From assembly GCA_032988165.1 (NCBI GenBank), contig JANTQF010000057.1:84849-148848 (forward strand): a DNA stretch of 64,000 nt, read 5' to 3'. A program made the position numbers and the translations under genes. This DNA comes from Emmonsiellopsis sp. PD_33. Lineage: Eukaryota; Ascomycota; Eurotiomycetes; Onygenales; Ajellomycetaceae. Position 1 is the stretch's first letter. Each line of letters starts with the position of its first letter. The notes beneath the pieces were generated by a model that saw nothing but the letters and a program-made list of their open reading frames with translations, was not told the origin of the DNA and searched no databases. This document shows, piece by piece, positions 1 to 9,978 of the stretch.

Positions 1-1428
1 CGTTAGCCGGCCCAAGGGCACTTGGACGGGACGCTTTGGGGAGGGTTAACCAAAGACGCGTAAAATGAGGCAACCAGGCAAACAAGGTCCTCCAGCACAG
101 GCAGAGGGCTAGGGAGATGTTAAGCAGGACAAGGCACGAAAACAAAGTCCAAGTGGCAATAACGGATGCAGAGACAAAATGTGATGATTAGATCACAGAT
201 GGAGAACTGGCGAAATGTGTCTCTAGAAATATGGGGAGGAGGGGAGGAGCGGGAGCGGGAGAAAGCGAAGAATGGAGAGCTGCGAAAGGTGCACAGGAGC
301 GCGACCAAGACTCGCGAGGGTAGCGATGCAGCGGCAAGAGAAGAGGCTGTGTGTAGCGGCAAGCCAGACTACACGAGATACTGAGGGTCTGGAGAGAGAG
401 CTGGAGCTGGAGCTGGAGATGGAGATGGCGGGAGGTGAGATGTGATGAGATGTGGTGATGCGATGGGGAAAAACACGTCGAGCGAGAAGGCAAGGGAGGA
501 GGCTGAAAATCGCCCAAACAGGACTAGGCCGGAGCGGGGTTGGTGCGGCCACGCTTCACTCTTGCAGCCAATCAGAGGCCGTGTTGGGCAGCCATTCAAG
601 GTCACGTGAGTTGGAATATCCCCCCTGGGCTGTTCCGATACGCGCATTTTCGCCCATTGTGCAGCGGCAAAATCCAGATATCTCGTAACCTCAGCGGTAA
701 CGGGACTCGCCCGCGCTGTAATTCTGCCGCCTGGAGTTGGCAGAGTCGTCAGCTTGCTGCCGTACGCAGAATTACGTCAGCTGCACAGCCTCTTTCCGAA
801 TACGCTGTTCTAATTGGTCAGGTATTGATTTGCGCCACAGTCGACCTGATTACTCAGCGGACTGTGGCTGGTGATCCCCACCTTCGGCGTCCAGGTTCCT
901 GCCAACCGCCGACATCAACAACTTCAACTCCAACTTCAGGACAACACGCCGTCTCCCGGGCAGAACCTCGAGCTCATTCCATTCCCGCTGGCCATTGCTG
1001 TCCACAATACACAGTTTTCTTTTTCTGTATGCTATTCTGTTCGTTTTCTTTGCATCCACATCATTGAACTGCCCATTCGTTTCTCAGCCGCCAGGATCTA
1101 AACGACCCCAACGCCACTAATTCCGCCCCAAGGCTCCCCTTCTTCCCCGTCCAAGGCAGATTAACAAGACTACAGCTTGCTGAACCATCCGGCTGCTATC
1201 TGGGGTATGTTCCTTTTCCCGCGTCTTGTATCGCATCATTCAGTATCCAGTGTGCGGAAACAGGGGGGTTCCGCATCATTGTTTCTGTCTATTGTTGCGC
1301 CCACATGGCATCCGATCATTAACTGACATCTGGCTGTCCTGGCCGCAGGTCGACACCTCCTTACTCCCATCGATCCCCAACAATTACATTCCGTCCTCGG
1401 GATACACGCCATCCCGCCTATTACCGCC
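1..1428. promoter_or_regulatory. Intergenic region and promoter upstream of abp1
   Basis: No convincing coding region was found. Visible promoter elements are a CCAAT box at 568-572, a CACGTG palindrome at 603-608, a TTACGTCA (CRE/ATF-like, reverse of TGACGTAA) at 772-779, and a reverse CCAAT box (ATTGG) near 814. The block at about 180-530 is purine-rich on + (pyrimidine-rich on -), which could be the 5' leader of a leftward gene starting outside the window. That is inference. The open frames here are short and show no family resemblance. Confidence 0.55.
1205..1348 (+). other. Candidate 5'UTR intron of abp1
   Basis: GTATGT at 1205 and CCGCAG ending at 1348, with a CTGAC branch-like motif at about 1324, fit a leader intron ending 80 bases before the abp1 start codon. 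Only transcript data would prove it. Confidence 0.5.
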
Positions 1429-3993
1429 ATGGCTACCCTGAATCTGTCCTCCAACGGACCTTCCATCTCCAAGAGCTACCAGGTGGTAGTTGATGCTCCG
1501 GCTCCTACCGGCCCAGCCGCTTCTTCGCCAACCTACGGACAGTGGGCGGTATTTACCGTATCTACGCCCTTAGTTAACGCGTTTCAACAAGATGGTGCGG
1601 GGAAGGAAAGTGTATTGAAAGTCCAAAGCAGCGGAGGTATGTTTAAACTCTCCTGGCCATGCCGGTGTTGATATCAATATCTCTAACAATGTTTGACAGA
1701 GGGAGAACTTGCGGACCTTATCGAGGAGTTTTCCGATGGAAGAATACAGTTTGCCTATGTTAAGGTTAAAGATCCAAATACGGGACTTCCCAAGAATGTC
1801 CTGATTGGCTGGTGTGGTGAGGGAGTTCCCGAGAGGACTAAGGGATACTTCACAAGCCACCTGGCTGCCGTTTCTAAATTCTTACATGTACGAGGACTAT
1901 TCATTTCCATTCCGGTAATTTCACTGCATTAACACCCATACAGGGATATCACGTACAAATAACCGCCCGCTCCGACCGTGACCTAACGCCGGAAGGTATT
2001 GTACAGAAAGTGGCTGATTCCTCAGGGTCGAAATATTCTGCCGGCGAGGCTCCAGCACCGGTCAGTGCTGCTCTCAAGCCCCCTGTCCAGTCAAAACCAG
2101 CTTTCACTCCCACGAGGTCTGCGGGCGCTTTCAAGCCCCTTGGAGGAGCGCGATCTCCGGCAGTACCAGCACAGCAAAATGTCGATGACGATGGTTGGGG
2201 GGAGGATGCACCGCCTGTTACACGTACACAACTCGAGAAAGTCCAGCCCGCATATAAACCGACAAAAGTAAACATGCAAGACCTCAGGTCACAGCGATCG
2301 CAGCCGTCAGCTTTCGACTCTCGACGGTCGGATGATGAAAATTCTAGAAGCGACGTAGTAAGAGGTGGTTATCAGCCCATTGGGAAGGTGGACATTGCTG
2401 CGATTCGCCGACAAGCTCGTGAGTCAGGCCAAGCCACAGATGATCGGCCCGAACCAGTGAAAGGCTCCTATCAGCCTGTCGGGAAGGTGGATATCGCTAG
2501 CATTCGAGCAAGAGCACAACGGCCGTCCGATGATCCCCAGTCGTCACCCAGACACATATCTCCGGCTGTAACCGGAGGCTCTGCTGGCAGCGAAGAACGA
2601 AAATCCCTCGCGGAGCGATCCGCAGCTTTCACCTCTTCAGATCGTTTGACAAGCCTTCCCAAACCCAAAGTGTCGAATAAGTTTGGTGGCGCCTCCACTT
2701 TTACCGGTACAAAGGCCCCGCTCCCTGGCGGGTTTGATGCAGCGCCTGCTGCCAATGCTGCTCCAGTGCCAGGAGCTAGTCGGACCTTTGCCGACCAAGG
2801 CGGGAAAACCCCGGCTCAACTATGGGCGGAAAAAAAGGCACGAGAACGGGGCGGTGCCGTCGAGAGCCCTCCAATGTCTGCTGGAATCCAACAGCCAATA
2901 CAATCCCAGTCCAGTGGTGGAGGTGAGTGGAAGAGCTCCTACAAGGGCAAATCTTGGGCACCAGTTCAGACCGCCCATACAGGCGGAAGTGGCGTAGCCA
3001 GCCAACGAACCGGTAGCGATCAAGGGGCATCTAATGCCCAGGAAGAAGAGGAAGAACAACCTCGCGGAGACATTGGCTCTATCCGAGACAGATTTGCAAA
3101 TGCGCCCCCAATGGGCGCTGCTGCCCCAGTCTCCAGCTACGAACGCTCTGCCCCTTCTCCTCCCCCCTTGGATACTAGCAACAAGCCAACTGCGGCTCGG
3201 GGCGTACCTATTCCCGGACTTCCATCCCGCCCAACAGAACCGGAGTCATACGAGGATGAACACCAACCCGTACCCACACCTCCCCAACAACCCCGCTCCC
3301 CGACCCCAGAAACCCCTGCAGATGTTGAGCCCAGTTCCCCTATCCGGGTTGCTATGCCGGTAGGCCGTGGCAGTGCAGACGAGACTGTCGCCGATGCGCA
3401 TGAAGAGCAGTTCGAACCCCCTCAGGCTCTACCAGTTCGATCCCTCCCAGTCCCGCGTGAGGAGGATCTCGAAGACGAACACCCCGCTGTCGAACCTGAA
3501 TCAGACGCCGCCAAACCCGCTCCCTCACTCCGCGCCCTTGTTGTATACGACTATGAAAAAGCCGAAGACAACGAAATCGACCTAAACGAAGGCGAATACG
3601 TCACCGAGGTCGACAAGGTTAGCGATGACTGGTGGATGGGTGTCAACGCGCGAGGCGAGCGTGGTCTTTTCCCCCAAAACTATGTCGAGATCGAGGCTGA
3701 GCTACCTAATGCCCGCGCGCCAGCATCTGGGTCTTCAGCACCGCCCCCTGTGGCTGCTGAACCTGGACGGACCGCAACGGCGCAGTATGACTATGAGGCT
3801 GCCGAGGATAACGAGCTTTCTTTCCCTGAGGGTGCGAAGATTGAGAATATTGTGAGTTTTCCATGTCTCTGTTGATCCGAGTAGTATAAATAACTAACCT
3901 TTTTGACAGGAATTTCCCGATGAGGACTGGTGGCATGGCGAATATAACGGACAACGTGGTCTTTTCCCATCTAACTATGTCGAGCTTGATTAG
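1429..3993 (+). CDS. abp1: Actin-binding protein Abp1 (ADF-H domain plus two SH3 domains)
   Basis: Four exons: 1429-1636, 1700-1887, 1944-3851 and 3910-3993, giving 795 aa. All introns are GT..AG and the frame is continuous. Residues about 1-155 form an ADF-homology (drebrin-like) actin-binding domain. An acidic DDDGW motif near residue 212 resembles the Arp2/3-binding acidic motif of Abp1. Three related motifs follow between about 235 and 320 (KPTKVNMQDLR, YQPIGKVDIAAIR, YQPVGKVDIASIR). A long Pro/Ser/Glu-rich linker leads to two SH3 domains at about 661-716 and 740-795, each with ALYDY-like, DDWW/DEDWW and SNY/QNY motifs. The family links cortical actin patches with Arp2/3 and endocytic proteins. 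The last intron cuts inside the second SH3 domain, so an unspliced reading would lose it. Confidence 0.95.
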
Positions 3994-4713
3994 TTGATTG
4001 ATTTGAGCAGGCAAAAATGTAGTTGTTGCTGTCGCCGTTAGTCTTTTTGTGCGTTGAAAAATGCAAACCCTTTTTTCTGCCGTTGCTGTGTTTTTTTTTT
4101 TTTTGTCTAAGTCTCTTTTTTTCTCCCCTTCAGATTGTCTACTATGTAATCTCTTTGTTTGTTCTTCTTTTAGACCAATAGTATTTTCGTAGGCGGATGG
4201 CACCTCTTGAATCTCACACCTACATATGGAGCGCATGTAAGGAATGGGGTTATGTAGTTAAGCGGTCAGATATAGCAGAGGCAAGCTAGTTAGCTAGGTA
4301 GGTATCTAGCAAGAAAGAATGGATGGATATATTAAGGCTAGCAGGTCTGTTGGGATTGACTACGTGTTTTTTTTGTTTTGGGTGTTGGTTTCTTTTGTAT
4401 TGGGTTGCGTTTTATGTGAGGCGGTTGGGATATTGGGGATAGATAGTAAGTTATTGAACAGTTGAATAAATAAATGTGAAATAGCTTTTGTGTTAAGAGG
4501 TAGCTTATCGAACCAGCCAGTCAGCCAGTCAAGTCAGCCAGCTCTATTCCCCTTTCCCCAACTGCGCACAAGTTACATATTATCTCTCAAACCTTGACCT
4601 AATGTACCTACCTACCAGCCAGCCTGTTGAACATCAGATTCACCCAATACTCCTTTCTTTTGCTTATTGGCCATTCCCAACGAAACTACACCACCCATCC
4701 CTACCTACCTACC
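3994..4713. other. Convergent 3' intergenic region (abp1 / PEBP gene)
   Basis: This stretch lies between two convergent genes and holds only AT-rich and pyrimidine-rich 3'UTR-like sequence: a T-run at about 4088-4103, CTAG/GTAG-rich simple sequence at about 4280-4330, and CTACCTAC repeats near 4700. No ORF with family resemblance was seen. Confidence 0.7.
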
Positions 4714-5682
4714 TCATCCCTCAAACCACCTCCACATACCCCCAACCCCAACCCCATCCCCACTCACATCCCTCGCATAAAAAAAGTTCGCCCCCACAAC
4801 CTCCAACCCATACTCCCCCGCCCAATCTCTCACCCCCCTCCTCTCCCCACCATACCCCCAATGCTTCCGCTCCGCAGGCGCGCTTATATTGCTCGCGCTC
4901 GCCGCGTCGCCCTGTAGTAACACGAAAACGTACCGGTGGTAGCCTGTGCCGGGAGGCGGGGCGGGAGGGAGGTATGGTTCCAGGACGGTAGGTTTCAATG
5001 TCCCGTGGTCGCTGTGATGATCGTTGTGATGATGTGGCGGGGGAGGTGGTAAGTCCGGGCTGGAGACGTTTGCGACGATCCAGTGGCAGATTTCGCTCCA
5101 GATGGGGTTGAGGCGGCTTTTTGCGTCGGGGTCGGTGAGGATTATGGTGTAGGAGTTTTGGTGCGGGGTTGGTTTGGGCGATGGGATGGGTGGGGTGAGG
5201 GGGTGGAATTGGTAGACGGGTTGGGAGTGGACGGTGGGCGGGGGGAGGTGGTTTCCGAGGGCTATGGTTTTGTGGGAGGAGGGGTAGGTGAGGAGGAAGG
5301 AGAAGGAGGGGGTGAAGTCGTCGAGGACTGGGGGGTGGATGCGTGAGTTAGTTTGATGGCTGGTGGTGGGGGTGTTTTGGGGTGGTTTGGTGAGGGTGAG
5401 GGTGAGGGTGTTGGACTAACCGTCCGGGATTATGGAGCTGGAGATTAAGCTGTACAGGAGTAGAATGGTCAGCTATGGTGGATATTTTGAAGTATTTGTA
5501 GACGTATGTATGGCTGGTGTGAGAGGTGGAATCCCGCTGGGTCAGTCTCAAGCTCACGCATCGTGAATTGCAGAGGAGATCCTGGCCCCTCCCTCGTCAA
5601 TAACCTGCTGGGGACCACTAGAAGCTGCTGCGCAAAGAGCAATTAAGCCCGCCCACGCACGGAGCATCGATCGAGACATCAT
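4714..5682 (-). CDS. Secreted phosphatidylethanolamine-binding (PEBP) family protein
   Basis: Three exons on the minus strand: 5682-5558, 5449-5421 (29 bp) and 5327-4714, giving 255 aa. All splice sites are GT..AG and phases match. The start is the first ATG of the frame (MMSRS). Residues 1-25 look like a signal peptide: basic start, hydrophobic WAGLIALCAAA core, small residues before SSGPQ. The PEBP fold is shown by PDVLDDFTPSFSFLLTYPS, the ligand-pocket DPDA motif followed by the W-S-E-I-C-H-W-I segment, and the GxHRYVFVLLQ motif. Known relatives are carboxypeptidase Y inhibitor Ic/Tfs1 and OV-16-like proteins. A Pro/His-rich insertion sits between the CHWIVANV and LPPAPPPGTGYHR blocks. It is divergent with vps1, 668 bp apart. 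The exact ligand or protease target cannot be inferred. Confidence 0.85.
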
Positions 5683-6350
5683 ATTGTAGCTTCGCAGGAA
5701 TACAAGGCCTTGATAAACGACAGCAGATCTCGGGATAGAAGCGCCTGTCAGGCCTGAAGGTAGGACACGATCAACATAGACAAGTGTAGAATATGCCACT
5801 GCCAATACCCACGCACTCTGCGTCCATTGCTCGGCGGGTTTGTGCCGTCCACAGCGGTATCTTTTGCCTTGAAAACAGGTTGGACGTCGAATATTTCCCG
5901 AAATAGACGCGCGATGTCATAATTAAGGTTGTGGCGGCTGACATAATCATGCGCGGCACGTGACATGCTCAACCTCGGCCGGCCGCTGATTGGCTGCATC
6001 ACGTGCCTTCCCTCCTGATCGGGCGGTTAAGAAAAAGCCGCGAGATAAACAAGCCGAGAACCATTGTCGACATCTCAAATTTGCCGCCAGAGTCTTAATA
6101 TCCCGCGCGGCCACCGCTTCGACAACGCTGTATCTTTCGTTTTGGCCCCGATTGCCCGTCAGGTGCGCGCCCCCGCTGTCGTTCGCCCCCCGTTCAGGCT
6201 GTGGCCAAAAAGCTGTTCTCTTTTTCCCGCCGCATCTCTGCGACAAACGACCTGGCGTTTCGCCCGCCTCTCCCCTTAGTCGACCAGTAACCTTTGCGGT
6301 GCTGTGAGAAGGACCCTCGCCGTTTAGCCCCTGCGCAGATAGTTTGCAAT
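5683..6350. promoter_or_regulatory. Bidirectional promoter between PEBP gene and vps1
   Basis: This 668-bp divergent intergenic region contains two perfect CACGTG palindromes at 5957-5962 and 6000-6005, flanking a reverse CCAAT box (ATTGG, 5989-5993). The spacing is compact (49 bp end to end). CACGTG is bound by bHLH factors and CCAAT by the Hap complex in fungi. Which gene they serve is unknown. Confidence 0.6.
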
Positions 6351-8935
6351 ATGGCAGCTCTGGGAGAGGATTTGCTGGTGACGGTCAACAAGCTGCAGGA
6401 CCTGGTCTTCAATACCATTGGCAACGACTCCCTAGACTTGCCACAGATTGTACGTACCGCCTGGGCTGTTCTATCCCGGCCCCCTGAAAACATAGAGAAC
6501 GCTCTTTCTTTTACATTCCCGGTATACTCACATTCACACCGTAGGTTGTTGTCGGCTCCCAATCCTCCGGAAAGTCCTCCGTACTCGAGAACATTGTCGG
6601 ACGAGATTTTTTGCCCCGTGGCAGCGGCATTGTCACAAGACGACCGTTGATCCTACAGCTTATCAACATCCCTAGCGAACGCGATGACCTCCCTGAACAA
6701 CATGAAGTCCATGTGCCGCATACCGCCGCCAGCGTTGCCGGACAAAAAGAGTGGGCGGAGTTCCACCATCAGCCCGGCCGGAAATATGACGATTTCTCGC
6801 AGGTCAAGCAGGAAATTGAAAATGAAACCGCGAGAATAGCGGGAAATAACAAGGGAATCAATCGACAACCTATCAATCTGAAAATATTCTCTCCCCATGT
6901 GCTCAACCTGACCCTCGTCGATCTGCCGGGTCTAACTAAAGTCCCAATCGGGGACCAACCGTCGGACATTGAGAAGCAGACGCGCACTTTAATATCTGAG
7001 TACATTGCGAAACCGAACAGTATCATTTTGGCCGTTTCCCCTGCCAACGTGGACATCGTCAACTCCGAGGCCTTGAAACTCGCCCGCCACGTCGATCCGA
7101 TGGGCCGGAGAACAATTGGTATCCTGACCAAACTAGACTTGATGGACCATGGCACGAACGCTATGGATATTCTTTCTGGACGGGTGTACCCGCTGAAGCT
7201 GGGCTTTATCGGGGTGGTTAATCGGTCCCAACAAGATATCCAAAGTGGCAAGGCACTTTCGGAAGCGTTAGCAGCAGAAGCAGATTTCTTTAGACACCAC
7301 CCAGCATACCGAAATATTGCTACTCGGTGCGGAACTCAGTTCCTTGCAAAGAGCTTGAATACGACATTGATGGCGCATATTCGCGAACGGTTACCCGATA
7401 TCAAGGCTAGGTTGAACACCCTAATGGGCCAAACTCAGCAGGAATTAGCAAGCTATGGAAACAAACAATTCAGCGGCAAGGAACACCGTGGCTCTCTGAT
7501 CCTTCAACTAATGACCCGATTTGCGTCCTCATTTATATCCTCGATTGACGGAACCTCGTCGGAAATTTCAACAAAGGAGTTGTGCGGTGGTGCTCGGATA
7601 TATTATATTTTCAACTCTGTTTTTGGAAACTCCCTAGAGACCATTGATCCAACCCATAATCTCTCCGCTCTTGACATCCGAACCGCGATCCGAAATTCCA
7701 CTGGTCCCCGGCCGTCCCTTTTCGTCCCCGAAATGGCCTTCGATCTGCTTGTTAAACCGCAGATTAAACTCCTCGAAATCCCCAGTCAACGGTGCGTTGA
7801 ACTTGTTTACGAAGAACTGATCAAAATATGCCACACTTGCGGTTCGACTGAGCTCTCTCGATTTCCCCGTCTCCAGGCCAAGCTCATTGAAGTTGTCTCC
7901 GACCTCTTAAGAGAGCGACTTGGTCCATGCTCGACTTATGTCGAATCGCTTATCTCCATTCAGCGCGCCTATATCAATACCAATCACCCCAATTTCCTTG
8001 GTGCAGCCTCGGCCATGTCGTCTGTGATCCAGAACAAACAAGAACAAGAGAAAAAAGCCATTTTGGCTGAAGACCGACGAAAACGAGAACGGCGACGGAT
8101 GAAGGAACTCGGGGCTGCCAACGGAACAGCAACCCCAGATGGGGATGAGGAGCAGGACGGAGACGAAAAGACGCAAACAATGCCGATTCGAGGACACTCA
8201 AAGGTTCCCAGGAGTAGATCTCCCCACGTCAGCCGTGCTCTGGAAAATGGCCACTCCGCTATCGCCGCTACCCTCAACGGACCACAGTCCTCGTCACACG
8301 CATTTGGTTCGCAGTCAACTGGAACTGCACGGGATTCGTTCCTCAACTACTTCTTTGGCAAAGAGGGCGGTCTACCAGCAGCAGGACCACCATTGCCACA
8401 GGCATCAACAGGCCAGACACGGCATGTCAGCCATTCCACAGAGCCCAGTTTTAGCCAAAGTTTCCGCCGCAACGAGGTGAAGTCGCCTACGGTTCCGCAG
8501 TATCCCCAGGATAATGAATATCCAGCTACCTCGGAATATGGCGAGCCCGCGTTTCCTGTAAGTTCGGCCACCTTATACGATCTCTATTCGTCCAGAGATA
8601 AAATACTGATCCATCCTTCCCAGAACGACAACTTGGAGCCCGCCCTGACAGACCGCGAAGCCCTCGAGACGGAACTAATCCGCCGCCTCATTTCCTCGTA
8701 CTTCAACATCGTCCGCGAAACCATTGCTGACCAGGTGCCCAAAGCCATCATGCACCTGCTTGTCAACCACAGCAAAGAAGTTGTCCAGAACCGCCTGGTT
8801 AGCGAGCTGTATAAAGAAGACCTTTTCCCCGAGCTACTCTACGAAGATGATGGAATAAAAGCGGAGCGGGAGAAGTGTGAGAAGCTTTTGGGCACGTATA
8901 AAGAGGCGGCGAAGATTGTCGGAGAGGTTTTGTAG
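6351..8935 (+). CDS. vps1: Dynamin-related GTPase Vps1 (vacuolar sorting)
   Basis: Exon 1 is 6351-6449. The 95-bp intron (6450-6544) falls just before the P-loop. A likely second intron (8558-8623, 66 bp, GTAAGT..CAG) is in frame with no stop, so retention would go unnoticed. Spliced length is about 807 aa. The dynamin GTPase domain has G1 GSQSSGKS (about 37-44), G3 DLPG (159-162) and G4 TKLD (228-231). A dynamin middle/stalk region follows, then a charged, Ser-rich linker (QEQEKKAILAEDRRKRERRR and on), then a C-terminal GTPase effector domain beginning near LETELIRRLISSYFNIVRE. No PH or proline-rich domain is present, as expected for the Vps1 class acting at endosome/vacuole and peroxisome fission. 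It is longer than yeast Vps1 (704 aa), mostly in the linker. Confidence 0.95.
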
Positions 8936-9978
8936 AATTATTATATTTCTTTGGCTTTGGGCTGGTGGATTTTCTTTTGTTGGCTCTGAAATGTATATTT
9001 CTTCATTTTCCCTACTTCTTATTGGTTCTTTTTTAGGTCAATCTTGTACTATTTTCCTTCTTACTCTTTTCGTTTCCCTATTTTGGTGCGTCTTTTCTCT
9101 CTCGTTTTCCTTTCCCTACATGTCTTCCTATCATATATGCTTTGTGCAAGACGTCTCCCTTTTACTTATATCCAGTCTCCCTCACCTTTTCTCTTCATGG
9201 TTTCAATTTTGGCGAGTATATTGGAATCCCCGTGGACGAGATAATGACGGAGTCAGCAAATAGAAAAACGATGAACAGGAAAAGTCCGGCTGTTTTGGTG
9301 TTGTTCAGGGTTAGTTTTGGGTACATGCATGGGGCATCCGCGTTCCGCCTTCGGTCACATTGCTATCGTCTGGCGCCATCCACCGGTCTGGCCAACCCTG
9401 CCGGCCTGCGCCAACCACAACGCCGATATCTCTCCACTTCTGCTCCCCCTGCCCAATGGGAACCTCGGCCGGTATCTTGCACTAGCCGGGAATCCTGCCC
9501 ACTTTTCTCCGCGCCAGACCTCCACGTGATTTACACCGACTGCTTGATAATGGCCGTGAAAGAACATCAGGACGCAGACAGGCCCTTGATCGAATATTTC
9601 GACCAGACGAGACAAGCCAGCCAGGAAGCATTGTTGTCTTCTTTATGTATCCTCCACGATCTACGGCGATTTAACGACCTTCCAAACCCGCAATTCTTGG
9701 CTTTGTGATCCATCTGTCACCTGTGCGCCAGGAACCGCCCAGATCCCATTCCATCCGTGGACATCCAGCCACCAGAGTCCCGCTTAAGTGACCCAGAGGG
9801 ACAGTCCAGCGGGCCTTGTTGAGTGGGATACCTACACACCCCTCTCCAGCAATACTCGAACAGGTCCATGACGCCCAGGATCGCTTGTGTCTATCATGAC
9901 GTAATTCGATCTATGTTTTATTAATTATTTTTTGTCCTCGATTATTGGTCTACGGGTGCGGCTGTGGCTGCGTGAACC
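8936..9978. promoter_or_regulatory. Intergenic region, vps1 3' end to zinc-finger gene promoter
   Basis: The first 250 bp are T-rich 3'UTR-like sequence. A CACGTG lies at about 9523-9528 and a perfect TGACGTAA octamer at 9897-9904, 75 bp before the downstream ATG. A 188-codon open frame (9142-9708) has no recognisable composition or motif and is treated as chance. Confidence 0.55.

Noticed and set aside
540..1067. 175-codon open frame upstream of abp1
   Set aside because: It runs through promoter motifs and shows no protein-like pattern.
8558..8623. Treating the 66-bp vps1 segment as coding
   Set aside because: It is open in frame, but it has GTAAGT, a branch-like CTGAT and CAG, and interrupts an otherwise normal linker, so an intron is the better reading.
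9142..9708. 188-codon open frame between vps1 and the zinc-finger gene
   Set aside because: No domain, irregular composition, and it overlaps 3'UTR and promoter sequence; likely chance.
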